In this document: positions 16,066-24,492 of the stretch, piece after piece
Position numbering within the stretch: position 1 is the stretch's first letter
Layout: every line of letters starts with the position of its first letter
DNA from: Bacteroidota bacterium
GTDB taxonomy: Bacteria; Bacteroidota; Bacteroidia; CAILMK01; JACPUW01
Direction: 5' to 3'
Assembly: GCA_016192035.1 (NCBI GenBank)
Contig: JACPUW010000010.1
Span: forward strand, 1 to 64,000
DNA: 64,000 nt
Program-made: the position numbers and the translations under genes
The notes under the pieces: generated by a model
The model's database searches: none
What the model saw: the letters and a program-made list of their open reading frames with translations, nothing else
What the model was told of the DNA's origin: nothing

Positions 16066-17373
16066 TTAGGCTTTTAATGCCCTTTCGTATTCCCGTAGTG
16101 CGCGCTTCCTAGCAAGGGCATGGTCCACCATTGGTTCTGGGTAAAGGGAGGTGCCAAGTTCTGGCAGCCATTTTTTACAATATGTCCAGTGAGGGTCAAA
16201 CCGTTCCCTTTGCAGTTCAGGATTGAAAATCCTGAAATATGGGGCAGCATCACACCCGCTCCCCGCCGCCCATTGCCAGCCGCCGTTGTTGGAAGCGAGG
16301 TCATAATCCATAAGTTTCTGTGCAAAATAGGCTTCGCCCCAGCGCCAATCTATGAGCAGGTGCTTGGCAAGAAAGCTTGCGGTTACCATGCGCAACCTAT
16401 TGTGCATGTACCCGGTATCATTCAATTGGCGCATACCTGCGTCCACCATTGGGTATCCGGTTTTCCCCAGGCACCAGGCCTCAAATTCTTTGGGGTCATT
16501 CCTCCATTCTATATTATCATATGCAGGCTTAAATGCTTGGTGCACAACATGGGGAAAATGCCACAGGACCATAGCATAGAAATCCCTCCAAATGAGCTCA
16601 TTGAGCAAGGCTTCACTATGCGCCATAGCCAATAAAGCCAATTTTCGCACAGACAGGGTGCCAAACCTTAGGTGAATGCCAAGTTTTGTAGTGGCATCCA
16701 GTCCTGGCAAGTTGCGGTTAGTTGCATACCCCGGTAGCAAATGTTCAGGTATGAAGGGTTCATCAAACAAGATTTTCCGGTCCAAAAAGCCCATCTCCGC
16801 CAATGAGGGCAAGGTTTGGTTAGGAAAATCCAGCAATCTATCCAAATGATTCTCTGATTCATAGGTCAAAACGGGATGAATCAAAAGTTGTTCGCGCCAG
16901 CGACGGGCATATGGGGTAAAAACGGTATAGGCAGCGCCACCGGGCTTAACTACCTCGTGCTCATGAAAGACCACATGGTCTTTGAATGCATGGAATCTTG
17001 CACTATGGGCAGCAGCAAGTGCTTGAATGTCCCCATCGCGCTGGCGGGCATAGGGTTCGTGATCGGAGTTGATGTATATGTCGGTAACGCTATAGCTTGC
17101 AAAGAGTTGGCCCCACACATCCAGGGGTTTTCCATGAAACACCAACAATTCCTTTCCCAGTTGGCGCAATTGATTGGAAATGTTTTCAATAGCCCAATGG
17201 ATAAATGCCACACGCTGATCGCCCATGGGCAGTTCATCCAGTATATCGGTATCAAAAATGAATACCGGCAACACGGGCTTGTGCTGGGTGAGTGCGCGGA
17301 ACAAACCGTGGTTGTCATGGAGGCGCAAATCGCGCCTAAACCAAAATATAGATACTGCCTGGTGCACGGGCAC
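16066..17373 (-). CDS. phrB: deoxyribodipyrimidine photolyase, class I type
   Basis: A 435-residue photolyase that uses blue light and FADH- to split pyrimidine dimers in DNA. The N-terminal antenna domain begins with FWFRRDLRLHDN. The C-terminal FAD domain shows WRDFYAMVLWHFP, the dimer-binding segment KTGYPMVDAGMRQL and MHNRLRM, and then LMDYDLASNNGGWQWAAGSGCD. These are the strongest signatures of the class I CPD group, though a cryptochrome-like role cannot be ruled out. Length is slightly below the usual 450-480. It converges with the MORN gene. Confidence 0.92.
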   Translation of the reverse strand: MPVHQAVSIFWFRRDLRLHDNHGLFRALTQHKPVLPVFIFDTDILDELPMGDQRVAFIHWAIENISNQLRQLGKELLVFHGKPLDVWGQLFASYSVTDIYINSDHEPYARQRDGDIQALAAAHSARFHAFKDHVVFHEHEVVKPGGAAYTVFTPYARRWREQLLIHPVLTYESENHLDRLLDFPNQTLPSLAEMGFLDRKILFDEPFIPEHLLPGYATNRNLPGLDATTKLGIHLRFGTLSVRKLALLAMAHSEALLNELIWRDFYAMVLWHFPHVVHQAFKPAYDNIEWRNDPKEFEAWCLGKTGYPMVDAGMRQLNDTGYMHNRLRMVTASFLAKHLLIDWRWGEAYFAQKLMDYDLASNNGGWQWAAGSGCDAAPYFRIFNPELQRERFDPHWTYCKKWLPELGTSLYPEPMVDHALARKRALREYERALKA

Positions 17374-17414
17374 TCAAACCCATCCACAGCCCTATTGTTC
17401 AAAATAAAGGCAAC

Positions 17415-17443
17415 AAAAAAGCCCCAGGGGCTACCTAGGGCTT
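17415..17443 (-). terminator. intrinsic terminator after the small Cys lipoprotein gene
   Basis: On the minus strand, AGCCCC and GGGGCT form a tight hairpin followed by six T. It lies 25 bases after the stop codon of the lipoprotein gene and just before the photolyase start. Confidence 0.7.
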
Positions 17444-17467
17444 CATTTACGCTAGAAGTTTAATTGA

Positions 17468-17680
17468 TTACTTGCAAACAGCCTCACCACCAACAAGTTT
17501 GGCGGCGGTTTCTATAGATGCTTCGTAATCATCAATCTCTGATTTTTTCCCGCAAACTTCAGTGCCAGCGGTTACAACTGTTCCATCTACCTCTATGTCG
17601 CAGGTAGTGCACTTTTCGCAAGAGGTAAAGAGAGATGCAGCAAGAAAACCTGCCGCGCAAAACATGAGTACTTTTTTCAT
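17468..17680 (-). CDS. small cysteine-rich lipoprotein
   Basis: A 70-residue protein with a lipoprotein signal (lipid Cys21 in FTSC) and only about 49 mature residues. After the lipidated Cys there are four more cysteines (24, 27, 43, 69), enough for two disulfides. I do not recognise the family. The ATG at 17680 is supported by a TATATTTG box at 17709-17716 upstream on this strand, which would place the transcript start after the longer open frame begins. Confidence 0.65.
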   Translation of the reverse strand: MKKVLMFCAAGFLAASLFTSCEKCTTCDIEVDGTVVTAGTEVCGKKSEIDDYEASIETAAKLVGGEAVCK

Positions 17681-17708
17681 TGAAAATGTGTGTTTAATGG
17701 TTAAGCGG

Positions 17709-17716
17709 CAAATATA
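17709..17716 (-). promoter_or_regulatory. -7 promoter box of the small Cys lipoprotein
   Basis: TATATTTG on the minus strand, 29 bases before the chosen ATG at 17680. It rules out the upstream in-frame start at 17743. Confidence 0.55.
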
Positions 17717-17788
17717 GTCGGCTCGTTTAATTAAAAAAGACAAATGTGTCCAAGTTGCAAAAAATATTATGTTATACCCTTGATTAAC

Positions 17789-19906
17789 TTACCATTGAGA
17801 TGATAAAATATCTTGTAGCCGGAACCCCTGAAGCCCTTGGGGGCATGACAATCGGGCTACCCCTATGTATCTAAACCCAGTCCTTTCGGTGAAGGGGCCA
17901 GCAGTAGGATCGGTGAGGGGGACAATACACCGAACCGGCATATCTACCCCTGACAATATACGATGCCTAAAACCTACATGTCTCACCACAACCTTATCAA
18001 ATTCTTGACCTTGAAATACATACGGCGTGGCCAAGACTATTACAAAAAAGGCATTATCCCCTTCAATCGTTATTCTGCCAGTGATGTTGCCCACCAAATA
18101 TTCAAAGGGATACACGAGTTCACCGGGCTTATTGACATGCAGTTCACAGTTTAACCCCAGACCCACATTTCGATCTACCTTGCGTTTGGTAAGCATTTGC
18201 CAAGGGCTTATCCAGTAGCCCTTTACCACGTCAAATGCCCCCAAAAAATAGGCAATAAGCGCTACCAAATGGCCCATGAGCAGGGCAGAGAGCGACATTT
18301 TTTCTGCCACTGGGTCAAAATCGCGCCCTACATATAGTAGAATGCACTGCTGCACTATAAAAAGCAGGATAAATGAGGTAGCTATATGATTGATTCCCCC
18401 ATCGTTGCTGCCTACTTTCTGTTGGTTAAAATGGGGGGAATTGTTCATGGAGTTATTCAAAAAACCACCTAGTAACGACATAATAATCAAGAAATAGGGG
18501 ATGATAAACAGGTACCCTATCATACCCCCTCCTATTTGAAGCAGTGTGTTATATACCCCATGCCATAATGCCGCACTTACCCAGAGCAGTGGAAAAAGCA
18601 AAGCAAAAGGCAGTTTGTTTCTCCATCGAAACCTATTGACTGCCAAACCATAGCCTATCCATGATGAAAAAAACACATGGCCCATGGTAGAAAATATCGT
18701 TCGGGCAAAAACCACATTGCCATCATACCGATCAAAGTACATGGTGTTTTCCAAAAAGGCAAATGCCAGGGCTCCAATGGATGCGTAAATGATGTAGTCG
18801 ATAGGTTCGTTTGCCCATCTCAATCCATATACCGCCGCTAAAAGCACCACAGATTTGATCAACTCCTCGTTCATGCCCACCAACAGTACCATTTTGGCGA
18901 ACAAATTGCTGTCTGCCAAGAACTTATACCACCCCAAACCGAAAGGGTAGAGATCATAGACCAAGAGCGACAATGGCACCACGGCGCAGCCTATCAAGAA
19001 ACAGGTAACCAATCGGACTAGGCTATCGCGGTCAAACACGTCAATGGAATAGAGATATAAGCCTATGGAAGCCACTATTAAGAAGGAAATGAACACATAA
19101 AAAGGATGGTACCTAAACAAAATGCCGAAATACAAACCCCTGGCATAGCGCCACCACTGACCAGCCTTAAGAAAAGCCAATCGGTACCGGCCAAACTCCA
19201 TGTGGCGCAGCGCTTTGGGTTGCCGTGCCAATTGGAGTACCCTTACTTCGTCGCTGCCATAGTACTGTAGCGCCAAGTCAAAAGCTGGGCCCGGCAATTG
19301 ATCTTCCTCAATTGACTTGACAATCAGGTCCCACACATCACCATTGGATCCGGCTGTCCGGATTATACGCGCCTTCAAAGTATAGTATCCCTCTGAAAAG
19401 CATTGTATTGGCTCAGAAACGAGGTGCTTGGCCAAAGGCAAGTTGCCCTTGCTAAAATGGTAATAGGCCAATAAGTGCCTGGCATGTGCCTGATGACAGG
19501 AACTGCCCTGCACCGTGAGTGCAACCAACTGTGAAAGATACACTTCCCTTTTATGTAAAAGCGAGTCATACGCATCGGTTTCGGGCACCATCAAATAGGC
19601 ATCTACCAAAAGCTTACCCGTGGCAATATCCAACTCATCTCTAAGGCTTCTCTCGCTTAGCAACCGTACTACCCCATCCAGGTCATTGGCCTCTACCCTT
19701 TTCCGCAACTGCTCCACCGGGGTGGTATATTTTGGCGAATTTGCCATCATTTCAACAGCAAACACAAAGGCTATGAGCACAATAAAAGAGTACACCAAGC
19801 TGGTGTACGGACCAAATGACCAAAACCTAGGCTTCTTGACAAAGCCCCTCCAGGCAAGGTAAAATACCAGGGCGCCAAAAGCCCACAAAAGCAAGGTTAT
19901 GGTCAT
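17789..19906 (-). CDS. PrsW-type intramembrane metalloprotease with large flanking domains
   Basis: A 705-residue protein whose centre is a PrsW/CAAX-like membrane protease: NEELIKS (Glu347, Glu348, Lys351), AFLENTMYF (Glu386), STMGHVFFS (His410) and ALWHGVYN (His449) give the usual metal-site set in successive helices. PrsW family proteins cleave membrane-bound anti-sigma factors or similar targets. The N-terminal 250 residues hold two membrane helices and a helical repeat region that may be TPR-like. The C-terminal 170 residues form a soluble beta-rich domain I cannot name. It is much longer than Bacillus PrsW (about 220 residues). The gene is divergent from ftsK with 96 bases between. Confidence 0.78.
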   Translation of the reverse strand: MTITLLLWAFGALVFYLAWRGFVKKPRFWSFGPYTSLVYSFIVLIAFVFAVEMMANSPKYTTPVEQLRKRVEANDLDGVVRLLSERSLRDELDIATGKLLVDAYLMVPETDAYDSLLHKREVYLSQLVALTVQGSSCHQAHARHLLAYYHFSKGNLPLAKHLVSEPIQCFSEGYYTLKARIIRTAGSNGDVWDLIVKSIEEDQLPGPAFDLALQYYGSDEVRVLQLARQPKALRHMEFGRYRLAFLKAGQWWRYARGLYFGILFRYHPFYVFISFLIVASIGLYLYSIDVFDRDSLVRLVTCFLIGCAVVPLSLLVYDLYPFGLGWYKFLADSNLFAKMVLLVGMNEELIKSVVLLAAVYGLRWANEPIDYIIYASIGALAFAFLENTMYFDRYDGNVVFARTIFSTMGHVFFSSWIGYGLAVNRFRWRNKLPFALLFPLLWVSAALWHGVYNTLLQIGGGMIGYLFIIPYFLIIMSLLGGFLNNSMNNSPHFNQQKVGSNDGGINHIATSFILLFIVQQCILLYVGRDFDPVAEKMSLSALLMGHLVALIAYFLGAFDVVKGYWISPWQMLTKRKVDRNVGLGLNCELHVNKPGELVYPFEYLVGNITGRITIEGDNAFFVIVLATPYVFQGQEFDKVVVRHVGFRHRILSGVDMPVRCIVPLTDPTAGPFTERTGFRYIGVARLSCPQGLQGFRLQDILSSQW

Positions 19907-19974
19907 GATAGATGCTGCGAAATAGTGGGTGCAATGTGAAGAAAAAACCGCCTATGCGGCCATATCCATAGGCC

Positions 19975-19982
19975 TATATTTG
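19975..19982 (+). promoter_or_regulatory. -7 promoter box of ftsK
   Basis: TATATTTG, an exact TAnnTTTG match, ends 20 bases before the ftsK ATG in the short divergent gap. Confidence 0.55.
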
Positions 19983-20002
19983 CGCCCTGCCCTGGTATTA
20001 GC

Positions 20003-22444
20003 ATGAATAAGTTCAAGAGCGACAACGAAAAGGCCAGTCCTGATAAGGGAACCAAAAACCGGTTAACCCTTAGCCAGCTTAGCCTGAGCCCACAGGGCAA
20101 AAAATCGTTGGGCATAGCCGCCATTATGGGCTCGGTGTTCCTATTGCTGGCATTCCTATCCTTTTTGGGCAGTTTCAAAGCTGACTTTGCTATTGTCCAA
20201 CAAATAAAGCACGGTTATATCACATCCATTTCAGATAACCTGCCGTCTAACTGGATGGGGGTAACGGGTGCGTACCTGGCCTACAAATTTGTGTATTCAT
20301 GGTTCGGCATTACTGCATTCATTTTTCCCATTGCCCTGCTTTTCATTGGATTGCAATTGTCTTTCGACGTAAAAATCCCACACAAAAACAAGTTGGTCAA
20401 CAGCAGCCTCTTCTTACTGTTCTGGCTTCCCCTGGCAATATCCCTACTCGCAAAGGGCAAATACGATTTCATAGCCGGCGGCTACGGCGTAAATGGCATG
20501 TTGTGGCTCAAACAACTTATGGGTGCCCCTGGCTTGGTGCTCATATTGGCCAGTTCCTTGCTCATTTTCCTATTATTGGTGCTTAAAATAGATCTTCTCA
20601 ACAAGTTATCACAGCCAAAAGACCAAGTTGCCGGGGAAACAGTAAGTGCCCCAATCGCTTCACCCAGCACCGTCAAGCCAACCCCGGAGAGGGAGTCACC
20701 CGTAGAAAAAATGGCCCCAATACATGATAGGACCTACGACTTTGCGGTAAGCCATGGCCAAGGCACAAATGCCAATGAAAATGACTACATCGATGAAGAC
20801 AACTTGGAATCCCCGCAGGGTACCGATTTTGAAATAGAGGATTTGCGCGACCGCAAGGACTTGGAAATGGAATTGAGCGAACGCCCTAAGGAAGAACACT
20901 TTGACACCCTTGTTCATGCCGATGGCGACTATGACCCCACCCTAGACCTTTCAAATTATCATTATCCTGGCCTTGACCTACTTAAGGAATACACCCAAAA
21001 GGAACCCACCATTAGCAAATCGGATCTGGAGGAGCGCAAAAACTTGATAGTTGACACCTTAGGGCATTACAAAATCGAAATTTCACAGGTAAAGGCCACC
21101 ATAGGCCCCACCGTGACCCTATTTGAAATAGTACCTGCCAAAGGGGTGCGCATATCCAAGATAAAAAACCTGGAAGACGATATAGCGCTGAGCTTGGCCG
21201 CACTGGGTATCAGAATTATAGCCCCGATTCCTGGCAAAGGCACCGTGGGCATAGAGGTGCCCAACGTGAAACCGGAAATCGTTTCCATGCACGATGTCAT
21301 TTCCTCGGCCAAGTTTCAAACTGCCGAAATGGAGCTCCCCATTGCCTTTGGGCGAACAATTTCCAATGAGGTGTTTGTGACCGACCTAACCAAAATGCCC
21401 CACTTGCTTATGGCAGGTGCCACTGGCCAGGGCAAGTCGGTGGGCCTGAACGTGATCATCGCATCCATCTTGTACAAAAAACACCCCGCACAGGTAAAGT
21501 TTGTCATGGTGGACCCCAAGAAGGTAGAGCTGAGCCTTTACAAGATCATAGAAAGGCATTTCTTGGCCAAACTGCCTGATGAAGAGGAATCCATTATCAC
21601 CGATACATCTAAGGTAATCAATACCTTAAATTCACTTTGCATAGAAATGGACCACCGGTACGACATGCTCAAGGAAGCGCAGGTACGCACCATAAAAGAG
21701 TACAACCAAAAATTCTTGCAGCGCCGGCTCTCGCCGCAAAAAGGACATAAGTTCATGCCTTACATTGTGTTGATAATAGATGAGTTGGCCGATTTGATGA
21801 TGACCGCCGGCAAGGAGGTGGAAATGCCCATTGCCCGCTTGGCCCAGCTGGCCAGGGCCATTGGCATACACTTGGTAGTGGCCACCCAGCGCCCTTCGGT
21901 CAATATCATCACCGGTATCATCAAGGCCAACTTTCCTGCCCGACTGGCTTTTAGGGTTACCAGCAAAGTGGACTCGCGAACCATATTGGACACGGGTGGG
22001 GCAGACCAATTAATAGGACGGGGAGATATGCTCTTTACCACCGGAGGCGACTTGCTTCGCATACAATGTGCCTTTCTTGACACACCTGAAGTAGATGCTG
22101 TCTGTGCCTTTATTGGCGAACAGCGTGGGTATCCCACCGCCTTTTTGCTCCCCGAAGCGCCCAATGAAGGGGGCGGTACCGACCTCAATGGCGACATGGA
22201 CGAAGGTGAACTAGATCCACTTTTTGAAGACGCCGCCCGCTGCGTGGTGCAGAACCAAGTTGGCAGCACCTCATTGCTGCAGCGCCGCCTAAAACTGGGG
22301 TACAACCGCGCCGGTAGGTTGATGGACCAGCTGGAACGCACCGGGGTGGTGGGCGCCCATGAGGGCAGCAAGGCCCGCGAAGTGCTCATTCCCGACGAGT
22401 ACGCACTGGAACAGTTCTTGACAAACCTGCGAAACAAAAAATAA
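20003..22444 (+). CDS. ftsK: DNA translocase FtsK
   Basis: An 813-residue FtsK/SpoIIIE translocase that pumps DNA through the closing septum and helps resolve chromosome dimers. Four membrane helices occupy about residues 35-195, and an acidic linker follows (about 210-320). The motor domain has the Walker A motif GATGQGKS near residue 471 and the Walker B segment YIVLIIDELADLM. The C-terminal gamma winged helix (about 740-810; GSTSLLQRRLKLGYNRAGRLMDQLE) recognises KOPS-like sites. All parts are present and the length is usual for Bacteroidota. lolA follows 10 bases later. Confidence 0.95.
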   Translation: MNKFKSDNEKASPDKGTKNRLTLSQLSLSPQGKKSLGIAAIMGSVFLLLAFLSFLGSFKADFAIVQQIKHGYITSISDNLPSNWMGVTGAYLAYKFVYSWFGITAFIFPIALLFIGLQLSFDVKIPHKNKLVNSSLFLLFWLPLAISLLAKGKYDFIAGGYGVNGMLWLKQLMGAPGLVLILASSLLIFLLLVLKIDLLNKLSQPKDQVAGETVSAPIASPSTVKPTPERESPVEKMAPIHDRTYDFAVSHGQGTNANENDYIDEDNLESPQGTDFEIEDLRDRKDLEMELSERPKEEHFDTLVHADGDYDPTLDLSNYHYPGLDLLKEYTQKEPTISKSDLEERKNLIVDTLGHYKIEISQVKATIGPTVTLFEIVPAKGVRISKIKNLEDDIALSLAALGIRIIAPIPGKGTVGIEVPNVKPEIVSMHDVISSAKFQTAEMELPIAFGRTISNEVFVTDLTKMPHLLMAGATGQGKSVGLNVIIASILYKKHPAQVKFVMVDPKKVELSLYKIIERHFLAKLPDEEESIITDTSKVINTLNSLCIEMDHRYDMLKEAQVRTIKEYNQKFLQRRLSPQKGHKFMPYIVLIIDELADLMMTAGKEVEMPIARLAQLARAIGIHLVVATQRPSVNIITGIIKANFPARLAFRVTSKVDSRTILDTGGADQLIGRGDMLFTTGGDLLRIQCAFLDTPEVDAVCAFIGEQRGYPTAFLLPEAPNEGGGTDLNGDMDEGELDPLFEDAARCVVQNQVGSTSLLQRRLKLGYNRAGRLMDQLERTGVVGAHEGSKAREVLIPDEYALEQFLTNLRNKK

Positions 22445-22454
22445 AAATATCCAC

Positions 22455-23111
22455 ATGAGAACCCTTCTTACACTTACCATTTGCCTTACTGGCTGGTTTG
22501 TTCAAGCACAGGCTGTAGATGAGAAAGCCAAAGTGCTGCTGGATGCCGTAAAAAACAAGTACGCTGCCTACAATAGCATACAGGTAGGGTTTACCATGAC
22601 CCTTAACGACAAAGCTTCAGGGGTGAAAGAAACTTCTGATGGCCAACTATACCTGAAGGGCAAGAGTTTTAAATTGGATTTTAATGGAAATGAAATAATT
22701 ACCAATGGAAAAGACCTATGGATATTTATTAAGGAATCCAACCAGGTACAAATACAGCAGTATGACGAAGAACTTATGGAAACCGAATTTGGGTTTGCCC
22801 CAAACGATATTTTTGGCATAAACAAAGACGAGTTTGACTATAGGCTGGTGGGCGACAAGACCATAGGCACCACCCTATGCAATGAACTGGAACTGAGCCC
22901 CAAGGACAAAGAAAAGTTTTACTATAAAATAAAACTCTATGTATCAAAAACCAACAACGAAGTAGTAAAAGCCCACTTCTATGAAAAAGACGGTGTTGAA
23001 TACGAATTTTTGATCACCAAACAGTTGGCAAATCCAGTGTTGGCCGACAACTTCTTTACTTTTGACAAGACCAAGTACAGCAAAGACATTAAAATTGAAG
23101 ACCTTAGATAA
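22455..23111 (+). CDS. lolA: outer-membrane lipoprotein carrier LolA-like protein
   Basis: A 218-residue secreted protein with a signal peptide of about 19 residues (MRTLLTLTICLTGWFVQAQA). Its beta-rich body matches the LolA fold, a periplasmic chaperone that carries lipoproteins across to the outer membrane (GQLYLKGKSFKLDFNGNEIITNGKDLWIF is the conserved core). Its place directly after ftsK is a recurring Bacteroidota arrangement. The gene's end overlaps the probable start of apbE. Confidence 0.85.
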   Translation: MRTLLTLTICLTGWFVQAQAVDEKAKVLLDAVKNKYAAYNSIQVGFTMTLNDKASGVKETSDGQLYLKGKSFKLDFNGNEIITNGKDLWIFIKESNQVQIQQYDEELMETEFGFAPNDIFGINKDEFDYRLVGDKTIGTTLCNELELSPKDKEKFYYKIKLYVSKTNNEVVKAHFYEKDGVEYEFLITKQLANPVLADNFFTFDKTKYSKDIKIEDLR

Positions 23112-24120
23112 TAAAATCCGGGCAATTTCAGGATTGACACATGTGGCCGCTTATGCGGCCATTTTTATTTTGGCCGCATGTGGGGCCCACCAAAAAAGCT
23201 ATCAGAAGATAGAAGGCGCCACCATGGGTACTACCTACCATATACAGTACCTGGGCACCCAACCTGAAACTATGAAAAGTGAAATAGACCAGTTGTTGGT
23301 CCAGGTAAACCGATCCCTGTCAACCTATGACCCAACCTCAACCATTTCATTGATCAACAGCAATCAAGCGATCCAAACCGACGCATATTTTAAAGATGTT
23401 TTTACCTTTTCGCAAGAGGTGTATGCCAAAAGTGGCGGTGCCTTTGACCCCACGGTAGGGCCCTTGGTCAACGCTTGGGGGTTTGGCCCCAACGACCCGG
23501 CCACCACTCCTGACAGTGCTACCATTGATTCAATACTGGACTTGGTGGGCTTTGACAAGGTTTCCATGCAGGGCGAACAATTGGTCAAGGTAAATCCCAG
23601 TATCCAACTGGATTTTAGTGCCATAGCAAAGGGTTATGGAGTAGATAAGGTAGCCAACCTACTAGAATCCAAAGGAATAGAGCATTTCATGGTGGAAATT
23701 GGAGGCGAGGTGGTGGTAAAAGGACAAAACCGTCACCGAAACCCATGGATGCTAGGCATCAACATGCCGGTAGAAAACAGCGATGAACTATTTGCCCTGG
23801 CACGCCTGAGCCAAGGTGCACTGGCTACCTCTGGCAATTACCGCAACTACTACGACCACAATGGCCAACGGGTGGCGCACACCATCAATCCCAAGACCGG
23901 GCGCAGCGAAGTAAGCAACCTGGTCAGCGCATCGGTTATAGCGCCAAACTGCGCACTGGCCGACGCGTATGCCACGGCCTGTATGGTGCTTGGACTTGAA
24001 GAATCTAAGAAGTTGGCCACCAAAGAATTGGGACTATATCTCATTTTTATAGACCACAACGGAAAATTGGACGACTGGGCAAGCCCCGGCTTTGAATCCA
24101 CCTTTACGGTTGCCCTTTAG
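23095..24120 (+). CDS. apbE: FAD:protein FMN transferase
   Basis: A 341-residue ApbE lipoprotein that attaches FMN covalently to Thr/Ser of target proteins such as Na+-NQR subunits, outside the inner membrane. Typical segments are GATMGTTYHIQ, GGAFDPTVGPLV, DFSAIAKGYGVD and the late DAYATACMVLG. The lipobox is FILAAC. There is no ATG before the signal, so the start is non-ATG. I favour the TTG at 23095, which gives a positively charged signal start (MKTLDNKIRAIS) and a 17-base overlap with lolA. TTG 23134 or GTG 23143 are alternatives. Confidence 0.9.
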   Translation: MKTLDNKIRAISGLTHVAAYAAIFILAACGAHQKSYQKIEGATMGTTYHIQYLGTQPETMKSEIDQLLVQVNRSLSTYDPTSTISLINSNQAIQTDAYFKDVFTFSQEVYAKSGGAFDPTVGPLVNAWGFGPNDPATTPDSATIDSILDLVGFDKVSMQGEQLVKVNPSIQLDFSAIAKGYGVDKVANLLESKGIEHFMVEIGGEVVVKGQNRHRNPWMLGINMPVENSDELFALARLSQGALATSGNYRNYYDHNGQRVAHTINPKTGRSEVSNLVSASVIAPNCALADAYATACMVLGLEESKKLATKELGLYLIFIDHNGKLDDWASPGFESTFTVAL

Positions 24121-24131
24121 TTCTTTCTGTG

Positions 24132-24335
24132 CTACTTGGCGTTGTCGCATTTGGCAAGGTCGCCACCGCACACGCTGCAGGTACCACCCATCTTTTCGGC
24201 AAGTAGGGGGTTATTGGAACTACAAGTGCCCCTAAACTCCCCATTCTTAAGCAAAACCATCCTTATGCCTATGAGCACAAACGCCAATGTCATGGCTCCT
24301 GCACCTATGATTACTGTTAAAAAAACTGTTTCCAA
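24132..24335 (-). CDS. small membrane protein with a cysteine tail
   Basis: A 67-residue protein with one N-terminal membrane helix (about residues 4-27, VFLTVIIGAGAMTLAFVLIGIR) and a soluble tail. The tail holds Cys38 followed by a CSVCGGDLAKC motif that could bind a metal or form disulfides. I recognise it as a conserved Bacteroidota small protein often near apbE, but its function is unknown. It converges with apbE. Confidence 0.7.
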   Translation of the reverse strand: METVFLTVIIGAGAMTLAFVLIGIRMVLLKNGEFRGTCSSNNPLLAEKMGGTCSVCGGDLAKCDNAK

Positions 24336-24421
24336 TTTGGGTTTAGTTTATGCAAAGGTAACAAAGTGCCAATTCCAGCTTTGGTGCGCTTTATCACACA
24401 TTGCGTGTGGTGTGTATAAAA

Positions 24422-24458
24422 AAAAACCACGTCAGAGAATAGTTCCAACGTGGTTTTT
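24422..24458. terminator. strong bidirectional terminator after dnaK
   Basis: AAAAACCACGT at 24422-24432 pairs perfectly over 11 bases with ACGTGGTTTTT at 24448-24458, with A/T runs on both sides. It lies 35 bases after the dnaK stop and works as a terminator in the minus direction. Confidence 0.85.
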
Positions 24459-24492
24459 CCTATTTAGATTCTTGTGTAAGGGGTAATCCTTG

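Noticed and set aside
24136-24486. 116-residue plus-strand frame across the small membrane-protein gene
   Set aside because: It is mostly antisense to a protein with a clear membrane helix and cysteine tail and overlaps the dnaK terminator.
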